Assembly (NCBI RefSeq): GCF_037176765.1
Contig: NC_090025.1
Location: 166,210,822 to 166,274,821, forward strand
Source of the DNA: Anolis sagrei
Taxonomy: Eukaryota > Chordata > Lepidosauria > Squamata > Anolidae
Length of the DNA stretch: 64,000 bases
Direction of reading: 5' to 3'
Part shown: piece by piece, positions 1 to 10,251 of the stretch
How positions within the stretch are numbered: position 1 is the first letter of the stretch
Layout: each line of letters begins with the position of its first letter
The notes under the pieces: model-generated
Database searches by the model: none
What the model saw: only the letters and a program-made list of their open reading frames with translations
Told to the model about the DNA's origin: nothing
Position numbers and translations under genes: made by a program

Positions 1-106
1 GGGCTGACAGCGGAAGCTCACACCGCTCCCCGGAATCGAACCTGCGACCTTTCGATCAACAAGCTCAGCAGCTCAGTGCTTTAACCCACTGCGCCACCGG
101 CAGAGG
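1..106 (-). repeat. tRNA-headed SINE, family A, cut by window edge
   Basis: The reverse strand carries the tRNA-like head GGTGGCGCAGTGGGTTAAA (A box) and the B-box region GGTCGCAGGTTCGATTCC. It matches the copies at 17037, 24104, 53386 and 57601. The body continues beyond base 1. Confidence 0.85.
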
Positions 107-298
107 GCAAAGTTCAGCCTTAAAGATGTTAGTGGACTGCAAATTGTCCTTAGTCTGCATTGTGAGAAGTGAGGGGGTCATGGGAGTTACCAACCAATAT
201 TATATGGCGCACATGAAGTTTGCCATTGCTATGCTACAGTAATTGTTGTAATTTAATTCTATTTTAATATTTATTATGTCTATGTATTTAATTGCATA

Positions 299-1015
299 AT
301 TTTTTAAAAATAATTTTATTAATAACACACAGATAGAATACTGACAATATAATAAAAAATTAAAAACACATATGTGGAAAAGAATTCAAAGGGAAAACAG
401 AGAATGAGAAAAAAAAGAAAGGATAAGAAAAGCGAGCGAGAAAAAGAGAGTGCATATATATTGACTTCCATCTACTTCATGGTGTTGTATTAACCTTTCA
501 TAGTGTCTCTTCTTTGCATCCCTTTTCTCTGTAAACTGCTTTTTTCTTATATCTTCTTTCTTATTTATGTTATTAATTTCATCTTTTCACTTTTCAGATA
601 ATCCTTAATCAGTTGCCAATCTGTCTGGGTTTTTGGTCTTCCTTGGTTCATTGTTGTCAAATATGTCAGTCTGTACATATTCATAATTTCCATTATTTTC
701 AATAACCATTGATCAGTCGAAGGTAATTCTTTAGATCTCCAATTTCTAGCATAGACTAACCTTGCTGCTGTTACTAAATAGTTTAACAACATCTCTTTAT
801 TTTTTTCATTTTCTATATCTAGCATTTTCAGATGGAAATATTTTGGTTCCATTTTAAACTGTATATGTAGCATTTTCTGCATTCTAGCATGAATTTCTCT
901 CCAATACTTCTTAGCATTTTCAATTATATAATTTTTTGAGATTGTGACCCACTTTTGGTCTTGATTCCTGAGATTCCTGAGATAAATGTGGGGTAAGATA
1001 ATAATAATAATGAAA
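299..1015 (-). mobile_element. 5'-truncated L1, ORF2 C-terminus and 3' UTR
   Basis: The minus strand reads an ORF2 tail with YLVTAARLVYARNW, aligned to NLVTAARLLIA of the full L1 at 43957-49690. It ends QTDWQLIKDYL near the normal ORF2 end, followed by an A-rich 3' end matching the other L1 3' end. Protein divergence between the two copies is high, so this is another, probably older, L1 lineage. The 5' border, near 965-1015, is imprecise. Confidence 0.75.
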
Positions 1016-1268
1016 ATCACTTTCCATTCTCAAGGGACAAACATACAGTTTGAACTTACTCAATTGCTTCAGTCCTGCTCTCTTTTGAAAATGTGCAGTC
1101 AGCCTTCCACATCTGAGGTTTTGACTTTTTCAGATGTAATTATTCACAGATTTGATTAAACATTCTTTCTAGGGATCTTTATTCCATCTCAGTTCTAATA
1201 GAAATTGACCACAGAGTCCAGATAGAGAAACTAGAGATTCCTAAACAGATATCTTCTCAGAGAAAAAT

Positions 1269-1281
1269 GGGGGGGGGGGGG
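1269..1281. repeat. G13 homopolymer
   Basis: A run of 13 G in NCF4 intron 3. A C17 run follows at 1403-1419. Lengths of such runs are often wrong in assemblies. Confidence 0.9.
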
Positions 1282-1402
1282 TCTGCACATCAAAGATGGG
1301 GGCGAGGAGGGTGGCTAAATGTAATTATTATTTAGCTACTGAGAATTATTCATTGCCTGATGAAATAAATAAATACATAAATAAAGTTTTTCTTCATCAA
1401 CT

Positions 1403-1419
1403 CCCCCCCCCCCCCCCCC
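1403..1419. repeat. C17 homopolymer
   Basis: Seventeen C in a row in NCF4 intron 3, about 110 bp left of exon 3. Confidence 0.9.
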
Positions 1420-1528
1420 GGCCCAGAGCAGACGAACAAATAAAAATAACCATTGATGCCAGTTTTAAACCTGTTACAACAGCAGATTTATTAGTGAAGC
1501 ATGAGAACAAAAGGAATTTGGGGATTAC

Positions 1529-1682
1529 CTGGCAAAACAGGAAGCATGCAGGTAAAGCGGCTGTTTTTACTTTCAGCACCGTATCTTTCCTCTAGCTTGG
1601 TATGCAAGTTGTAAAACTGACGGTACCGGCGGAAGATCATGTACCTGCCTCCACCTTTTGTTTTCACCTCAATCACAAATAC
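1529..1682 (-). CDS. NCF4: NCF4 coding exon 3 (PX domain core)
   Basis: The 154-bp exon has a TTTTCCAG acceptor and a CCAG/GTAATC donor. It encodes residues 40-90, beginning [20 protein letters not shown] (40-59) and continuing [15 protein letters not shown]. Arg57-Arg58-Tyr59 is the basic motif that contacts the phosphoinositide in p40phox. The exon ends LPVLP plus one base, as in human LPTLPA. The next exon, with the remaining PI3P contacts (Lys92 and Arg105 in human), is not in the window. Confidence 0.95.
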
Positions 1683-4004
1683 CTGGAAAAGAAAATGATA
1701 TGATATGAGCCCCTGATTCCTTTTTTTAAAAGAATTCAGGCAATATACCAGGGAAAGCATCTATCTGAAATCTTAGGGAAGGAACATTCAAGCTGATGCC
1801 CTCTGGATGTTCTGCACTATTATTCCCTAAACCTCAACCAGCATGGCCAATTATGAGGGATTATGAGAGTCCTAGTCCACAATCTGCATTGGACATCGTG
1901 TTTCCCACCCAAAGAAATGTTATCTGAGGAGGTAACAGGAGGTTAGGAGTAACAGAAACTAAATTTAGGAAAGCTTGTAATTTTAACACAGGGAAACAAA
2001 TGTTAAAAATGCAGATACTTTCCATTGCATCTCCCTCTATATGTGGTGTTTTCCACACCCCTATGGAAAGTTCCTCCTTCTTGGTGTTATTTGCCATTGA
2101 AATCAGCTTCCACATAGGGCATTCATATGAATGAGACCTCCAAGAGCCCCAGTCTTCAACAGCTTTGCTCAGGACTTGCAAACTCAGGATTATGGGTTCT
2201 TATATTGAATTACTGGTAATCCGTTTGTAGTGCAGTGCTCCTCTTTTCCTGCTGTCTTCCATTTCCCCCAGTATTATCAACTTTTCTAGTGAGTCATGTA
2301 ATTTCAAGATATATACAAAGTACACTGATACACTGAGAACTGGGAAGCCCTGGCCCTTGAGCGCTCCAGCTGGAGGTCAGCTGTACCAGCAGTGCTGCAG
2401 AATTTGAAGAGGCACGAATGGAGGGCGAAAGAGAGAAACGTGCCAAGAGAAAGGCATGTCAAGCCAACCCTGACCAGGACCGCCTTCCACCTGGAAACCA
2501 ATGCCCTTACTGTGGGAGAAGATGCAGATCAAGAATAGGGCTCCACAGTCACCTACAGACCCACCTGAACACTGATCCTGGAAGACTATCCTACTCGGCC
2601 AACAAGGGATCGCCTAGAACTGGGGCTATTGTACAAAGTACAATAGCCCCAGTTTTGTCATCTTGACTTCTAAGGAGAGTTCATGCCTGATCTGTTCTAG
2701 AGCCCATACATTGGAAAGCCCACCACTACAAATGAAATACTTTCTTCAAGTCTTCTGTTTCTCCTGCTTGTTTGAGGGGTTTTTTGTAGATGATGAAAAA
2801 AGTAGCAGGGAAAATAGGTCTCTGTATAGAAGTGTGGAGACCCTCTGTCAACTCATAAAATTACGTGAATGTGGCAGATGACATGATCAAAGCAGCATCT
2901 GGAAGCACTTATAGTAAACGTAAGTTTTCCATTCAATGCTGTCTATGGAAACTCACTGCATTATTGGGAAAACAAATTTCTCAGCATATTGAGAGTTTCC
3001 ATACGCTACACAGTCATAGCAGTTCGATACCAATTTAACAGCTATGACTCAATACTGTGAAATCCTATGATTTGTAGTTTGCTTGTAGTTTAAGTATTGG
3101 ACTATGATTCTGAAGACCAGGGTTCAATTCCCCATTTGACCATGGAAACCCATTGGGTGACTTTGGACAAGTCACACATTTTTAGCTATATAAAATCCTG
3201 TGATAGGTGTGCCTTAGGACACAATAAGTCGGAAATGATTTGAAAGCACATAAAAGCAACATAGTACTAGTACAGTATAATCCACTATAGAATAGTATAG
3301 TATAATCTGCTATAATTCATAACAGTGCCCAAGAGCTCTCTAACAAATAATTATAAGCACTTGACTAAACTATAAATACTAAGATAAGATACTGTAGTGA
3401 TAAAGCTATAATGTTGTCACCAGATTTACACATAACAAAAACAACTAATTTCTTTATCCTTAAATAAAAGCAGGGGGTAGTCAGACTTGTTTACTTAGTG
3501 CTAAACTCTGGATTAGTGTTGAATCAGGCAGTTGACTGAGGATTATTGAATATTTATCCTAAAATGCCTAAAGATCAAGTTATAACATTCAACGCATATA
3601 CTGATTCAACAGTGTATTCAACACATACAAGATTAACTACTTTGGCCACATAATAAGAAGACAGGAAAGCTTGGATCAAACAGGGATGCTGAGAAAAGAG
3701 GAGCTGATCAAGGGCAAGATGGATGGGTGATATCTTTTAAGTGACTGGCTTGACTTTGAAGAAACTGGGAGTGGCCATGGCCCACAGGGAGCTCTGGCGT
3801 GGGCTGGTCCATGAGGTCATGAAGAGTTGGAAGTGACTAAATGAATAAACAACAAACACATACACTGACATTCTGTTGGTGGGGACCAACTGGAGTAGAC
3901 ATTCAATCAATTATTGGGATAAGGCAACATAAAAGTAGATTAAATTGATTCAATGATTCTACTCTAGTTTACATGAACAATAGGCTTTAAGCCATAGTGT
4001 GCAG

Positions 4005-4035
<31 letters not shown>

Positions 4036-4889
4036 GTGCTGTCACGCGCTGGGCTCCTATAAAAGACTATAAACTGGACTTAATTTCTATGAGCTCAACG
4101 GGACGCCGGGGTTGCCTCAGAGAGAGGTTTTTGGGATTTTCCTGAAAAGATGGGCTCCAAAGTCTTTAAAGATGCAACAAAATCTTTATTACTGAACAAA
4201 TAACAAGGTTTCAACGATTGGATTCAAAGTTTTCTTAATAAACTGTTGGCTTCTCGATCTTGCCCCCAAGGGCAGGCAACTGTTCCTTCACTGTTGGGAA
4301 AATCCCCGACCTCTACCCTGGGCAATCTGTCTTCTCTTCTGGTGGCGTGGGGCCCCTACACCCGGTCCAATCTGCGTTGTGGTTGCCGCGAAGGGCCCTT
4401 ACCAAACAGAGACCTTTGCAGAACTTCCAGGAGGAGGAAGATGTTCACTTCCCAGTGACGGCTGGCTGAAGCACTGTGGGACTGGGTCCCTAGCAAGAGA
4501 GCTTAGAGGCTGTAAGTTCCTCAGCAAACTGTAAAGTCCCCAGCAAAGGCTGTGCTGAGACTGTATATCCCTGGCCAAGCTATGGGGCTATTTCTCCCCG
4601 GCCAAGCTGTAAATGATGAAGCCTTTTACAGGAGGTCCTGGTTTAAGTCCTGTAAGAAAGACTTCTCTGTGTGGACTGACCTAAAATGGCTCATATTCCC
4701 TCCAAAACCCAAAAAAGGGTCAGAACTAGGGAATCTAATGATAATTGACAGGTCATTGACCCAATAACTGCAAAGTAAGGAAAGCCATCTAACTGCAAAT
4801 GCATAGAACTTTAAAAAGCATACAACAGTCAACAAATAGCAACAAATAGCAAGATAAGATGGAGCTCCTGGTACGGCCGTACCAGAACA

Positions 4890-4940
<51 letters not shown>

Positions 4941-7900
4941 TCTTGCCCACCTGTCCTCACAACTTGAGGCAGATTACACCTAAAAACATTCTCTAAAATA
5001 AACATATTAAAACATATTTCTATAAGACATATATTCAAATACATAAAACAGAGATTAAACACAAGATGCAAGTTTAAAATTCATAATTAAAACTGTCTGA
5101 GAAGGTCTGCCAGAAAAGATAGGTCTTCATGTGTGTCTTAATTGACAGCTGATCTAGCTGTCAGAGCTCTTCTGGCAGGTTGTTCCACAATTGTGGGGCA
5201 ACAGGTGAAAAGGTCCTCTTGGTGATGGTGGGCAGTCTGATTCTGGAAGGCTGTAGCAGATGTTTCCCCCCCCCCCCAAAGGACCTCAGAGTTCAGGGTA
5301 GATTGTGCAGAAGAAGGCGATCCTGTAGGTGACCTGGACCCAAACCATGTAGGGCTTTGTACTTTGCCCAGAAAGTAATTGGCAGCCAGTGGACTGACTT
5401 TAAGTTATGTATAATATGTTCACTCCTCGATGTTCCTGTAACCAATCTGGCTGCTGCATTTTAAACCAACTGGAGTTTCTGAACTTGGTACAGAAACCAA
5501 ATAAAGCACATTACAGAAGTCTAACCTTGAGGTTACCAGCACATGCACTACCATCTTAAGGTCCTCCAAATCTAGGAAGGGGTGCAACTGGCAAATCAGT
5601 TAAAGCTGATAGTAAGCACTCCTGACCGCTGCATCTACCTGGACTGAAATTTGAAGGGACAGATCCAGGAGCACTCCCAAGCTGCAAACACAGTCTTTTA
5701 GGAGGAGAGTAACCCCATCCATAACTAGTCGACACACCTCAATCCCCAGATTAGGACCTTTGATGGCAAGCACCTCTCTTTTGTCTGGGTACAGTTTCAA
5801 TTTGTTTTTCTTCATCCAGCCCATTACCTCCTCCAGGTATTCATTCAGAGGAGACTCGCTATTCTTAACTGAAGCTGTTTTTGAAGGCATGCAGAAATAT
5901 ATTTGGGTATCATCAGCATACTGATAGCATCCTAGCTCATGCTTTTTTTAAACTGTAAATATATATGACTCTACTCCAGATCAGGAAAAGAAGTTTATTT
6001 TAAAACAAAACCAGATAGAGGAAGGCTTACATCTCCCTGACTTGTACATACTGTTTCTGATCCAGGGATATGTTTTTACTTTGGAGTGAAAAGATAATAT
6101 TCTTAGGCTGCAGCTATTTCTTTAATGTAGCAGGCTGTTCAATTTCAAGAATCAGTGATCACACATTCAGAGTGGGTTGTGACACCTACTGCTGTGAAAC
6201 TCATGGGAAATGTCTCTCTTGTGCAATAATGGATACACCCTGTTTACTCATAAAGCAAATATGTCCTATACATTAATTCCACTACCTGCTCTTCTGTAAA
6301 ATAGATATCAAAGTGAACTCATCTTCCCTTACATAGTAACTGGTGAAGCCCCTCTTCTCTTCAATATCTGCAATATTGGCCGAAACAGCTACATCATCTG
6401 GAAGCTGGTCAAAATCACTGAAAGGCAAGAAAAGAGATTACTCTCGAAAACTATGATGTTTACTATGGTGGTGATCTGATGTTACGCAATTGTAAGGGAA
6501 ATTATTAGATTTGTAACATGACTTATGAAATAATAAAAGAAAGACAACACAGTATGACCCCCATAGCTGCAGGTTTCATTTACCCATGTTTGATAAAATA
6601 TGTTCTCTCTAGCCATTTTCTTGGTCCTCAAGGCAATTCTGTCATATGCTTCCACCATAAGCTTCTGGTGTTGCTGCAAGAAGGTCCTCCATTGTGCATG
6701 TGGCAGGGCTCAGAAGCACTCCAAGTGGCCAGATACTGGTCAAAGAACATTTAATTAACTACCAAACTCACAAATTTTGTATTTTGTCTGTTTGTTTGCT
6801 TTGTTCTGTTAGTAATGTAATATAATTCACTGGTTGCCCTGACATGACAAATAAAAAAAAAAACCATAAGCTGACTATAGAATTGCACTGAAGGAGCTAG
6901 GTTGGATCTACACTGTCCTGTATCCCAGAATCTGGTCCTAGATTATCTGCTTGTTCCAGATTATCTGGCAATGTAGAGTCATATAATCCAGTTCAAAGCA
7001 GATAATCTGGGAACAGATCCTGGGATATAGGGCAGAACAGATCCACCCTTAGAGATGCCTAGAGATGTATTCTTTAGTCTTACAGGAGTCTATGGTACAA
7101 TTTTGATGAAAGTTATTCATTCATTAAGGTTCACTCTTGGTTAATTCTCTCACACCAGAAGCGATCTGCAGTTTCTCAAGTCACTCCTGACATGAAAAAA
7201 CCCCCAATATTTTTGCGTATTCATGTGAAATCATGAAATATATCCCCTGCAGATAAAGGGGCTGTAACATAAGAGCAAACACTTTTTAAAATGCAATTCA
7301 AGAATGTTGCATAGCATACAGGCCACTTTTGGGCATATCTTTTTCTGTAGCCCCTAGGTGGTCCCCTTCATGTTGCTGAAATTGCTGCCACTCCCAAAAA
7401 TTTCCACTATAGACTGTTTTTGTCTTCTCTCCACTCAAGCAGAAGCACCAAAATAGGGCCTTTCCTGTGGTTAGTAGATTTGTCTACTCTTAACTGCTCA
7501 CAGCCCAACAATCAATAAAAACTGTCTCCTATTGTCTGTCCTTTCCACCACATTTTTCTCTACTTCAACAGAATCCCATGAGATACTTGGCTATATGCCC
7601 ACAAAGTTCTCTTTGACACAGAAGGAAAGTTTGCATGCTCTCACAGGGATCTGTCATATGAGAGGTAATTCTGTCACCTACTTCCTTAGTAAAGCTACCT
7701 CAGTTGATCCCAAATTATGGTGGCAACACTGTGGTTTCCCATCCACCCAAATGAAATGGGGCCACAAAGTGGAATCCACGACATGCAAGTGTGGAGAAGA
7801 GCAAACCACTGACCACCTATTACAATGCAGTCTGAGCCTGCTACATGCGGCAACACCAGAGGCACTCCAAGTGGCCAGATACTGGTCAAAGGACATTTAA

Positions 7901-8188
7901 TCAACTACCAAGTTTGCAAACTTTGTGTTTTGTCTTTTTGTTTGTTTGTTTTGTTAAAAATGTAATACAAATATCTGGTTGCTCCTGACACAATAAATAA
8001 ATAAAAATCCCCCCAAATGATAGGACCAGGGAAAGTAAACAAAGATTTTGAAGCATCAGCCCAGTATACAAATGTCTATTTTGGTGTAAAATATGCACCA
8101 AGGGAGTTAGAGGCAAAGCATAGAAGTGTGCAGGAGAAAGCATTGGGAAGACTCACCTCTCACCCCGCAACTGCCTGGGAAGAGACAT
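1529..8188 (-). CDS. NCF4: NCF4 (p40phox), 5' half: three coding exons
   Basis: Neutrophil cytosolic factor 4 is the p40phox subunit of the phagocyte NADPH oxidase. It sits with p47phox and p67phox in the cytosol, and its PX domain binds PI3P on phagosome membranes. Three minus-strand exons (8157-8188, 6333-6417, 1529-1682) with consensus GT/AG borders join in phase into 90 residues plus one base. The product aligns without gaps to human p40phox residues 1-90 as I remember it, so the PI3P-contacting Arg58 and Tyr59 fall at the same numbers. Intron 1 is 1739 bp and intron 2 is 4650 bp. The rest of the PX domain, the SH3 domain and the PB1 domain must lie left of base 1. No stop or frameshift is seen in these exons. 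Start chosen: the only ATG in frame with the exon-1 donor. Confidence 0.95.
1796..1905. mobile_element. Degraded hAT-type MITE relic
   Basis: An imperfect fold-back: GATGCCCTCTGGATGTTCTG on the left, with CCAGCATGGCCAATTATGAG in the middle. It resembles the palindromic repeats at 36360 and 52708, but the ends are lost. Confidence 0.35.
2330..2690 (+). mobile_element. LINE ORF C-terminal fragment with C2H2 finger
   Basis: The plus strand encodes [15 protein letters not shown], then a lysine/arginine-rich stretch, then [20 protein letters not shown] with the spacing C-x2-C-x12-H-x3-H. This tail, with the phrase SRIGL-SH, is typical of C-termini of certain non-LTR retrotransposons and not of a host zinc-finger array. 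The reading frame runs into a perfect hairpin at 2618-2654, where the LINE similarity stops making sense. It lies in NCF4 intron 2, antisense to the gene. Confidence 0.6.
2618..2654. repeat. Perfect 17-bp hairpin, 3-nt loop
   Basis: Arm AACTGGGGCTATTGTAC at 2618-2634, loop AAA, exact reverse complement at 2638-2654. See findings. Confidence 0.95.
2984..3078. mobile_element. Relic of palindromic MITE
   Basis: Contains CAGCTATGACTCAATACTGT followed by GAAATCCTATGATTTGTAGT, a decayed form of the fold-back repeat at 14735-14892 and 62054-62242. Confidence 0.35.
3080..3262 (+). mobile_element. Sauria SINE
   Basis: The head reads GTTTAAGTATTGGACTATGA and TTCAATTCCCC (tRNA-like boxes). The body has GGAAACCCATTGGGTGACTT and the tail ATAAGTCGGAAATGATTTGA, the Bov-B-type 3' end. 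It is moderately diverged and sits in NCF4 intron 2. Confidence 0.8.
3621..3862 (+). mobile_element. RTE/Bov-B LINE 3' end
   Basis: A 5'-truncated 3' end with TTTGGCCACATAATAAGAAG, GGCGTGGGCTGGTCCATGAG and the terminal GAAGAGTTGGAAGTGACTAA plus AACAAC-type tail. The same 3' end recurs at 58776-58885. Confidence 0.75.
4008..4034. repeat. (TTA)n microsatellite
   Basis: A simple ATT/TTA run of about 27 bp touching the end of the LTR-like element at 4035. Confidence 0.9.
4035..4827 (-). mobile_element. Solo-LTR-like fossil, copy 1
   Basis: On the minus strand it begins TGTTGTATGC and ends AGCGCGTGACAGCACA, giving the TG...CA ends of an LTR. An AATAAAGATTTT polyadenylation-like site lies in the distal third. 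It is homologous along its length to 15169-15922, which is in the opposite orientation. No gag/pol remnant flanks it, so I read it as a solo LTR; the family is unknown. Target duplications are not recognisable. The two copies are clearly diverged, which points to an old element. Confidence 0.6.
4890..5950 (-). mobile_element. CR1 LINE, 5'-truncated, RT C-terminal part
   Basis: The minus strand encodes [40 protein letters not shown] and [12 protein letters not shown], the conserved CR1 reverse-transcriptase segment after the YADD box. Decayed [10 protein letters not shown] and [16 protein letters not shown] blocks follow. The 3' end is an (ATT)n run at about 4890-4940. Several frameshifts break the frame. 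It lies in NCF4 intron 2 in the same orientation as the gene. Confidence 0.85.
5266..5277. repeat. C12 homopolymer inside CR1
   Basis: Twelve C within the CR1 copy, at a place where the reading frame is broken. Confidence 0.85.
6333..6417 (-). CDS. NCF4: NCF4 coding exon 2 (start of PX domain)
   Basis: The 85-bp exon is preceded by a pyrimidine-rich CTTTCAG acceptor and followed by GTAAGG. It encodes Ser11 to Tyr39: [20 protein letters not shown] then KRGFTSYY. Human has [20 protein letters not shown] in the same place. The exon ends in phase 0, matching the phase-0 start of exon 3. These residues form the N-terminal arm and first strand of the PX domain. Confidence 0.95.
6661..6864 (+). mobile_element. 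LINE 3' end with internal inversion
   Basis: Bases 6661-6712 are the reverse complement of the segment that normally precedes the 3' part; 6711-6864 are in sense. The sense part has CACTCCAAGTGGCCAGATAC and ends with a tail like that of the copy at 7750. The reference order is seen on the minus strand at 18180-18290. This is the structure left by twin priming. Intron 1 of NCF4. Confidence 0.7.
6901..7048. mobile_element. PIF/Harbinger-type MITE
   Basis: A 148-bp fold-back with ends GGTTGGATCTACACTG and CAGATCCACCC. It is flanked by CTA and TTA, close to the 3-bp TWA duplication of PIF/Harbinger elements. Internal GATTATCTGCTTGTTCCAG and CAGTTCAAAGCAGATAATCT resemble the MITEs at 10102 and 61392. 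Confidence 0.6.
7138..7204 (+). mobile_element. tRNA-headed SINE, family B, 3' fragment
   Basis: TTCTCTCACACCAGAAGCGA and TTTCTCAAGTCACTCCTGAC followed by an A-run: the 3' 65 bp of the SINE seen whole at 21222-21491. Confidence 0.75.
7750..8006 (+). mobile_element. LINE 3' end, C-terminal zinc-knuckle and tail
   Basis: The plus strand encodes [20 protein letters not shown] then HLLQCS (C-x-C-x7-H-x3-C), then a segment ending [13 protein letters not shown] and stop. The 3' UTR ends TGGTTGCTCCTGACACAATA plus (AATA)n. The same protein tail occurs on the minus strand at 18177-18500. An internal deletion removes about 25 bp relative to that copy. It is a non-LTR element whose clade I cannot fix. 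It ends 150 bp from NCF4 exon 1. Confidence 0.75.
8157..8188 (-). CDS. NCF4: NCF4 coding exon 1 ([10 protein letters not shown] + split Ser)
   Basis: Read on the minus strand from ATG at 8188, this gives [10 protein letters not shown] and the first two bases (AG) of a Ser codon, followed directly by a GTGAGT donor at 8156-8151. Human p40phox starts MAVAQQLRAES, so length and the QLR core agree. The AG completes AGT (Ser11) with the first base of exon 2, which is strong independent support. The 5' untranslated part lies to the right; its limit cannot be seen. Confidence 0.9.
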
Positions 8189-8460
8189 TCTTCTGGTTCG
8201 TTACAGTGCAACAGTTCAGAGGTGGACCAAAGAGATGAATAATCAGTTCCCTTCTCTGTACCCCTCACCAGAAGCAATGGTGACAGTTTCCAAGGTCACC
8301 TCTCTGCTTTGATCAATGTGTTCCACATTTACGGCAAGACTTCAAAGATCTCTGCTGTACTGAATACTTCTCTGTTTTCTGACAATGTGTGTTTTCTTGG
8401 TTTACCCCACCCCTGTCTGATTGAGGAAGTGCAAGTGAAAGCAGAGGCCTTTTGAAACAG
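8189..8460 (-). promoter_or_regulatory. NCF4 5' UTR/promoter region with ETS (PU.1-like) core
   Basis: This is unique sequence directly upstream of the NCF4 ATG. It must hold the 5' UTR and proximal promoter unless a further non-coding exon exists. I see no TATA box in the usual place. A GAGGAAGTG core at 8423-8431 fits the purine-rich ETS/PU.1 consensus; PU.1 drives myeloid phagocyte oxidase genes in mammals. One short motif is weak evidence, and the transcription start is not visible. Confidence 0.3.
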
Positions 8461-9295
8461 AGGTCATGCATGTATAGCAACACACCTGCCAACAGTTTGT
8501 GGCTAAAACTAGAAACATACTATTAGACCCCAATTTTCCAACTGCCCAGCCCCATTGCTACATATTTAGTAGTACTGAATGAAAAGCCATTGTTAATTTA
8601 TTCTGCCTTTCCCTGTCCTGCACTGATTTAAATAAAAAGGGTAATGAGGTTTTTCATTTCATCCTATTGTCTCTTACTATTTGAAATACAAACAAATGTA
8701 GTACCTATGGGATCATTATTTATGGTTTCACCTATTGACATGTCTAAATTATTATATGTCCTCCAAATAATTTTATAATATGCTTGCATCAGAGGTGACC
8801 AGAGTTGCTCTGGATGGCATGTTTTAAAAACTTTATTCAGGTTAACATGATTGTGAACCACATTAACCATAGCCATGGGTTGCTCTGAATTCTCCACAAG
8901 AATCCAGAGCAAATCACAACTTTGGACTCATGTAAGCAGTTGGACTGTTTCTGAAGTATAACCAGCTACAACTGTTTCTATAGCCATTCTGTATTCCCCA
9001 GACTTAGATGGCCCAGGGACATGAATAACACATACTGTGCCCTTCCTGTTCTCATTGTAATGGTAGCCAGAGGACACGCCATGGCAGGCACCTGTTACCA
9101 CCTAAAATGACAGCAGCATCAGGTAAATCACAGAAGGGAGGAGGCTATTACTCCTCTTCCCCCTCCCCTTTCGCACATTGGACTGCAGCTCCAGATGATG
9201 AGACACAGACACAAATCTCAGGTTTAGGCCCTGAGATCTCCAGGTCTGGTATAGGACTGGCCAGGCAACTCTATCCACCACCCATGTAGGTAATG
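8461..9295. other. Unique sequence upstream of NCF4
   Basis: No repeat or exon recognised. An 82-codon minus-strand frame (8664-8912) matches nothing I know and lacks splice context. Confidence 0.4.
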
Positions 9296-9680
9296 AGGCT
9301 CCCTCTGTCAGCTCAGCTCCAGTTCCTCATGTGGGGACATGAAAGAAGCCTCCCACAAGGATGGTAAAACATTTATTTATTATTTATTTATTTCAAAGTT
9401 TTATATACCTACCTTCTCACCTCTTTGAGGGACTCAGACCGGTTTCCAATCATAAAAACACATACAATTGGTAAAACATCATAGTTCATATTACAATAAC
9501 ATATTAAAACAACAAATACATTTAAAACTACAGTGGTCAGTCGTCAAACTAAAATCGATTATACATCATCTTCCATCCAAATCTTGGGGTGTTGTCTCAT
9601 TCATCGAAACATCAAAACATCCAGGCGTCCCCTGGGCAACGTCCTTGCAGGTGGCCAATTCTCTCACACCAGAAGATTGT
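9296..9680 (+). mobile_element. Family B SINE split by a CR1 3' end
   Basis: SINE halves lie at 9296-9371 (CTCAGCTCCAGTTCCTCATG to GGATGGTAAAACAT) and 9605-9680 (AAAACATCCAGGCGTCCCCT to CTCACACCAGAAG). The duplicated AAAACAT marks the insertion. The inserted piece, about 9372-9604, is a minus-strand CR1 3' end beginning with (TTTA)n and CACCTCTTTGAGGGACTCAG. The CR1 is therefore younger than the SINE. Confidence 0.7.
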
Positions 9681-10101
9681 AAGATTCACTGACAATAAGA
9701 TTCACTCATAATACCATTCACTCGCAATACCATGACTGGCAATAAGATTCACTCAAAATACCATGGGTCTATCCAGCTATGATATCTGGAAGAAGAAATT
9801 GTTCGGGAGGGAAATAATATTCAAAAATATTCGAGTCCTGGACTGATGAGAATCTTTATAATTTTGGGACCTTTTCTGTGTAAAATTTGTATGTGCTTAT
9901 TCTATATATAAAACAACTTCTGATCTGTAAACAGCATTTTCTGTGTGAAAAAAGTTCTGCACAAAAAAAGCCCTGCATGTGAATTTTGCACAATTAACTC
10001 CTGAATTGCAAAAAGGCTTTGCAAACTGCATATTTTTAGTGAGACAAAAAAAGTTGAAATTCTTCATTGCTTTCTTTGAGAAAAAAATTAGGCCAGTCTT
10101 A

Positions 10102-10251
10102 GGGCCCTTCCAAACAGCCATATAACCCAGAATATCAAGACAGAAAAGCCCAAAAGATTTGCTTTGAACTGGCTTATCTGAGTTCACACTGCCACATATT
10201 CCAGTTCAAAGCATAAAATGTGGGATTTTATTCAGCTTTGTGGAAGGGGGC
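10102..10251. mobile_element. PIF/Harbinger-type MITE with exact TTA duplication
   Basis: A 150-bp palindromic element. Ends GGGCCCTTCCAAACAGCC and TTTGTGGAAGGGGGC, flanked by TTA at 10099-10101 and 10252-10254, the 3-bp hallmark of PIF/Harbinger. Confidence 0.75.

Noticed and set aside
2418-2666. Host C2H2 zinc-finger gene
   Set aside because: A single finger in the context of a LINE C-terminus (SRIGL-SH motif), with no linker or second finger.
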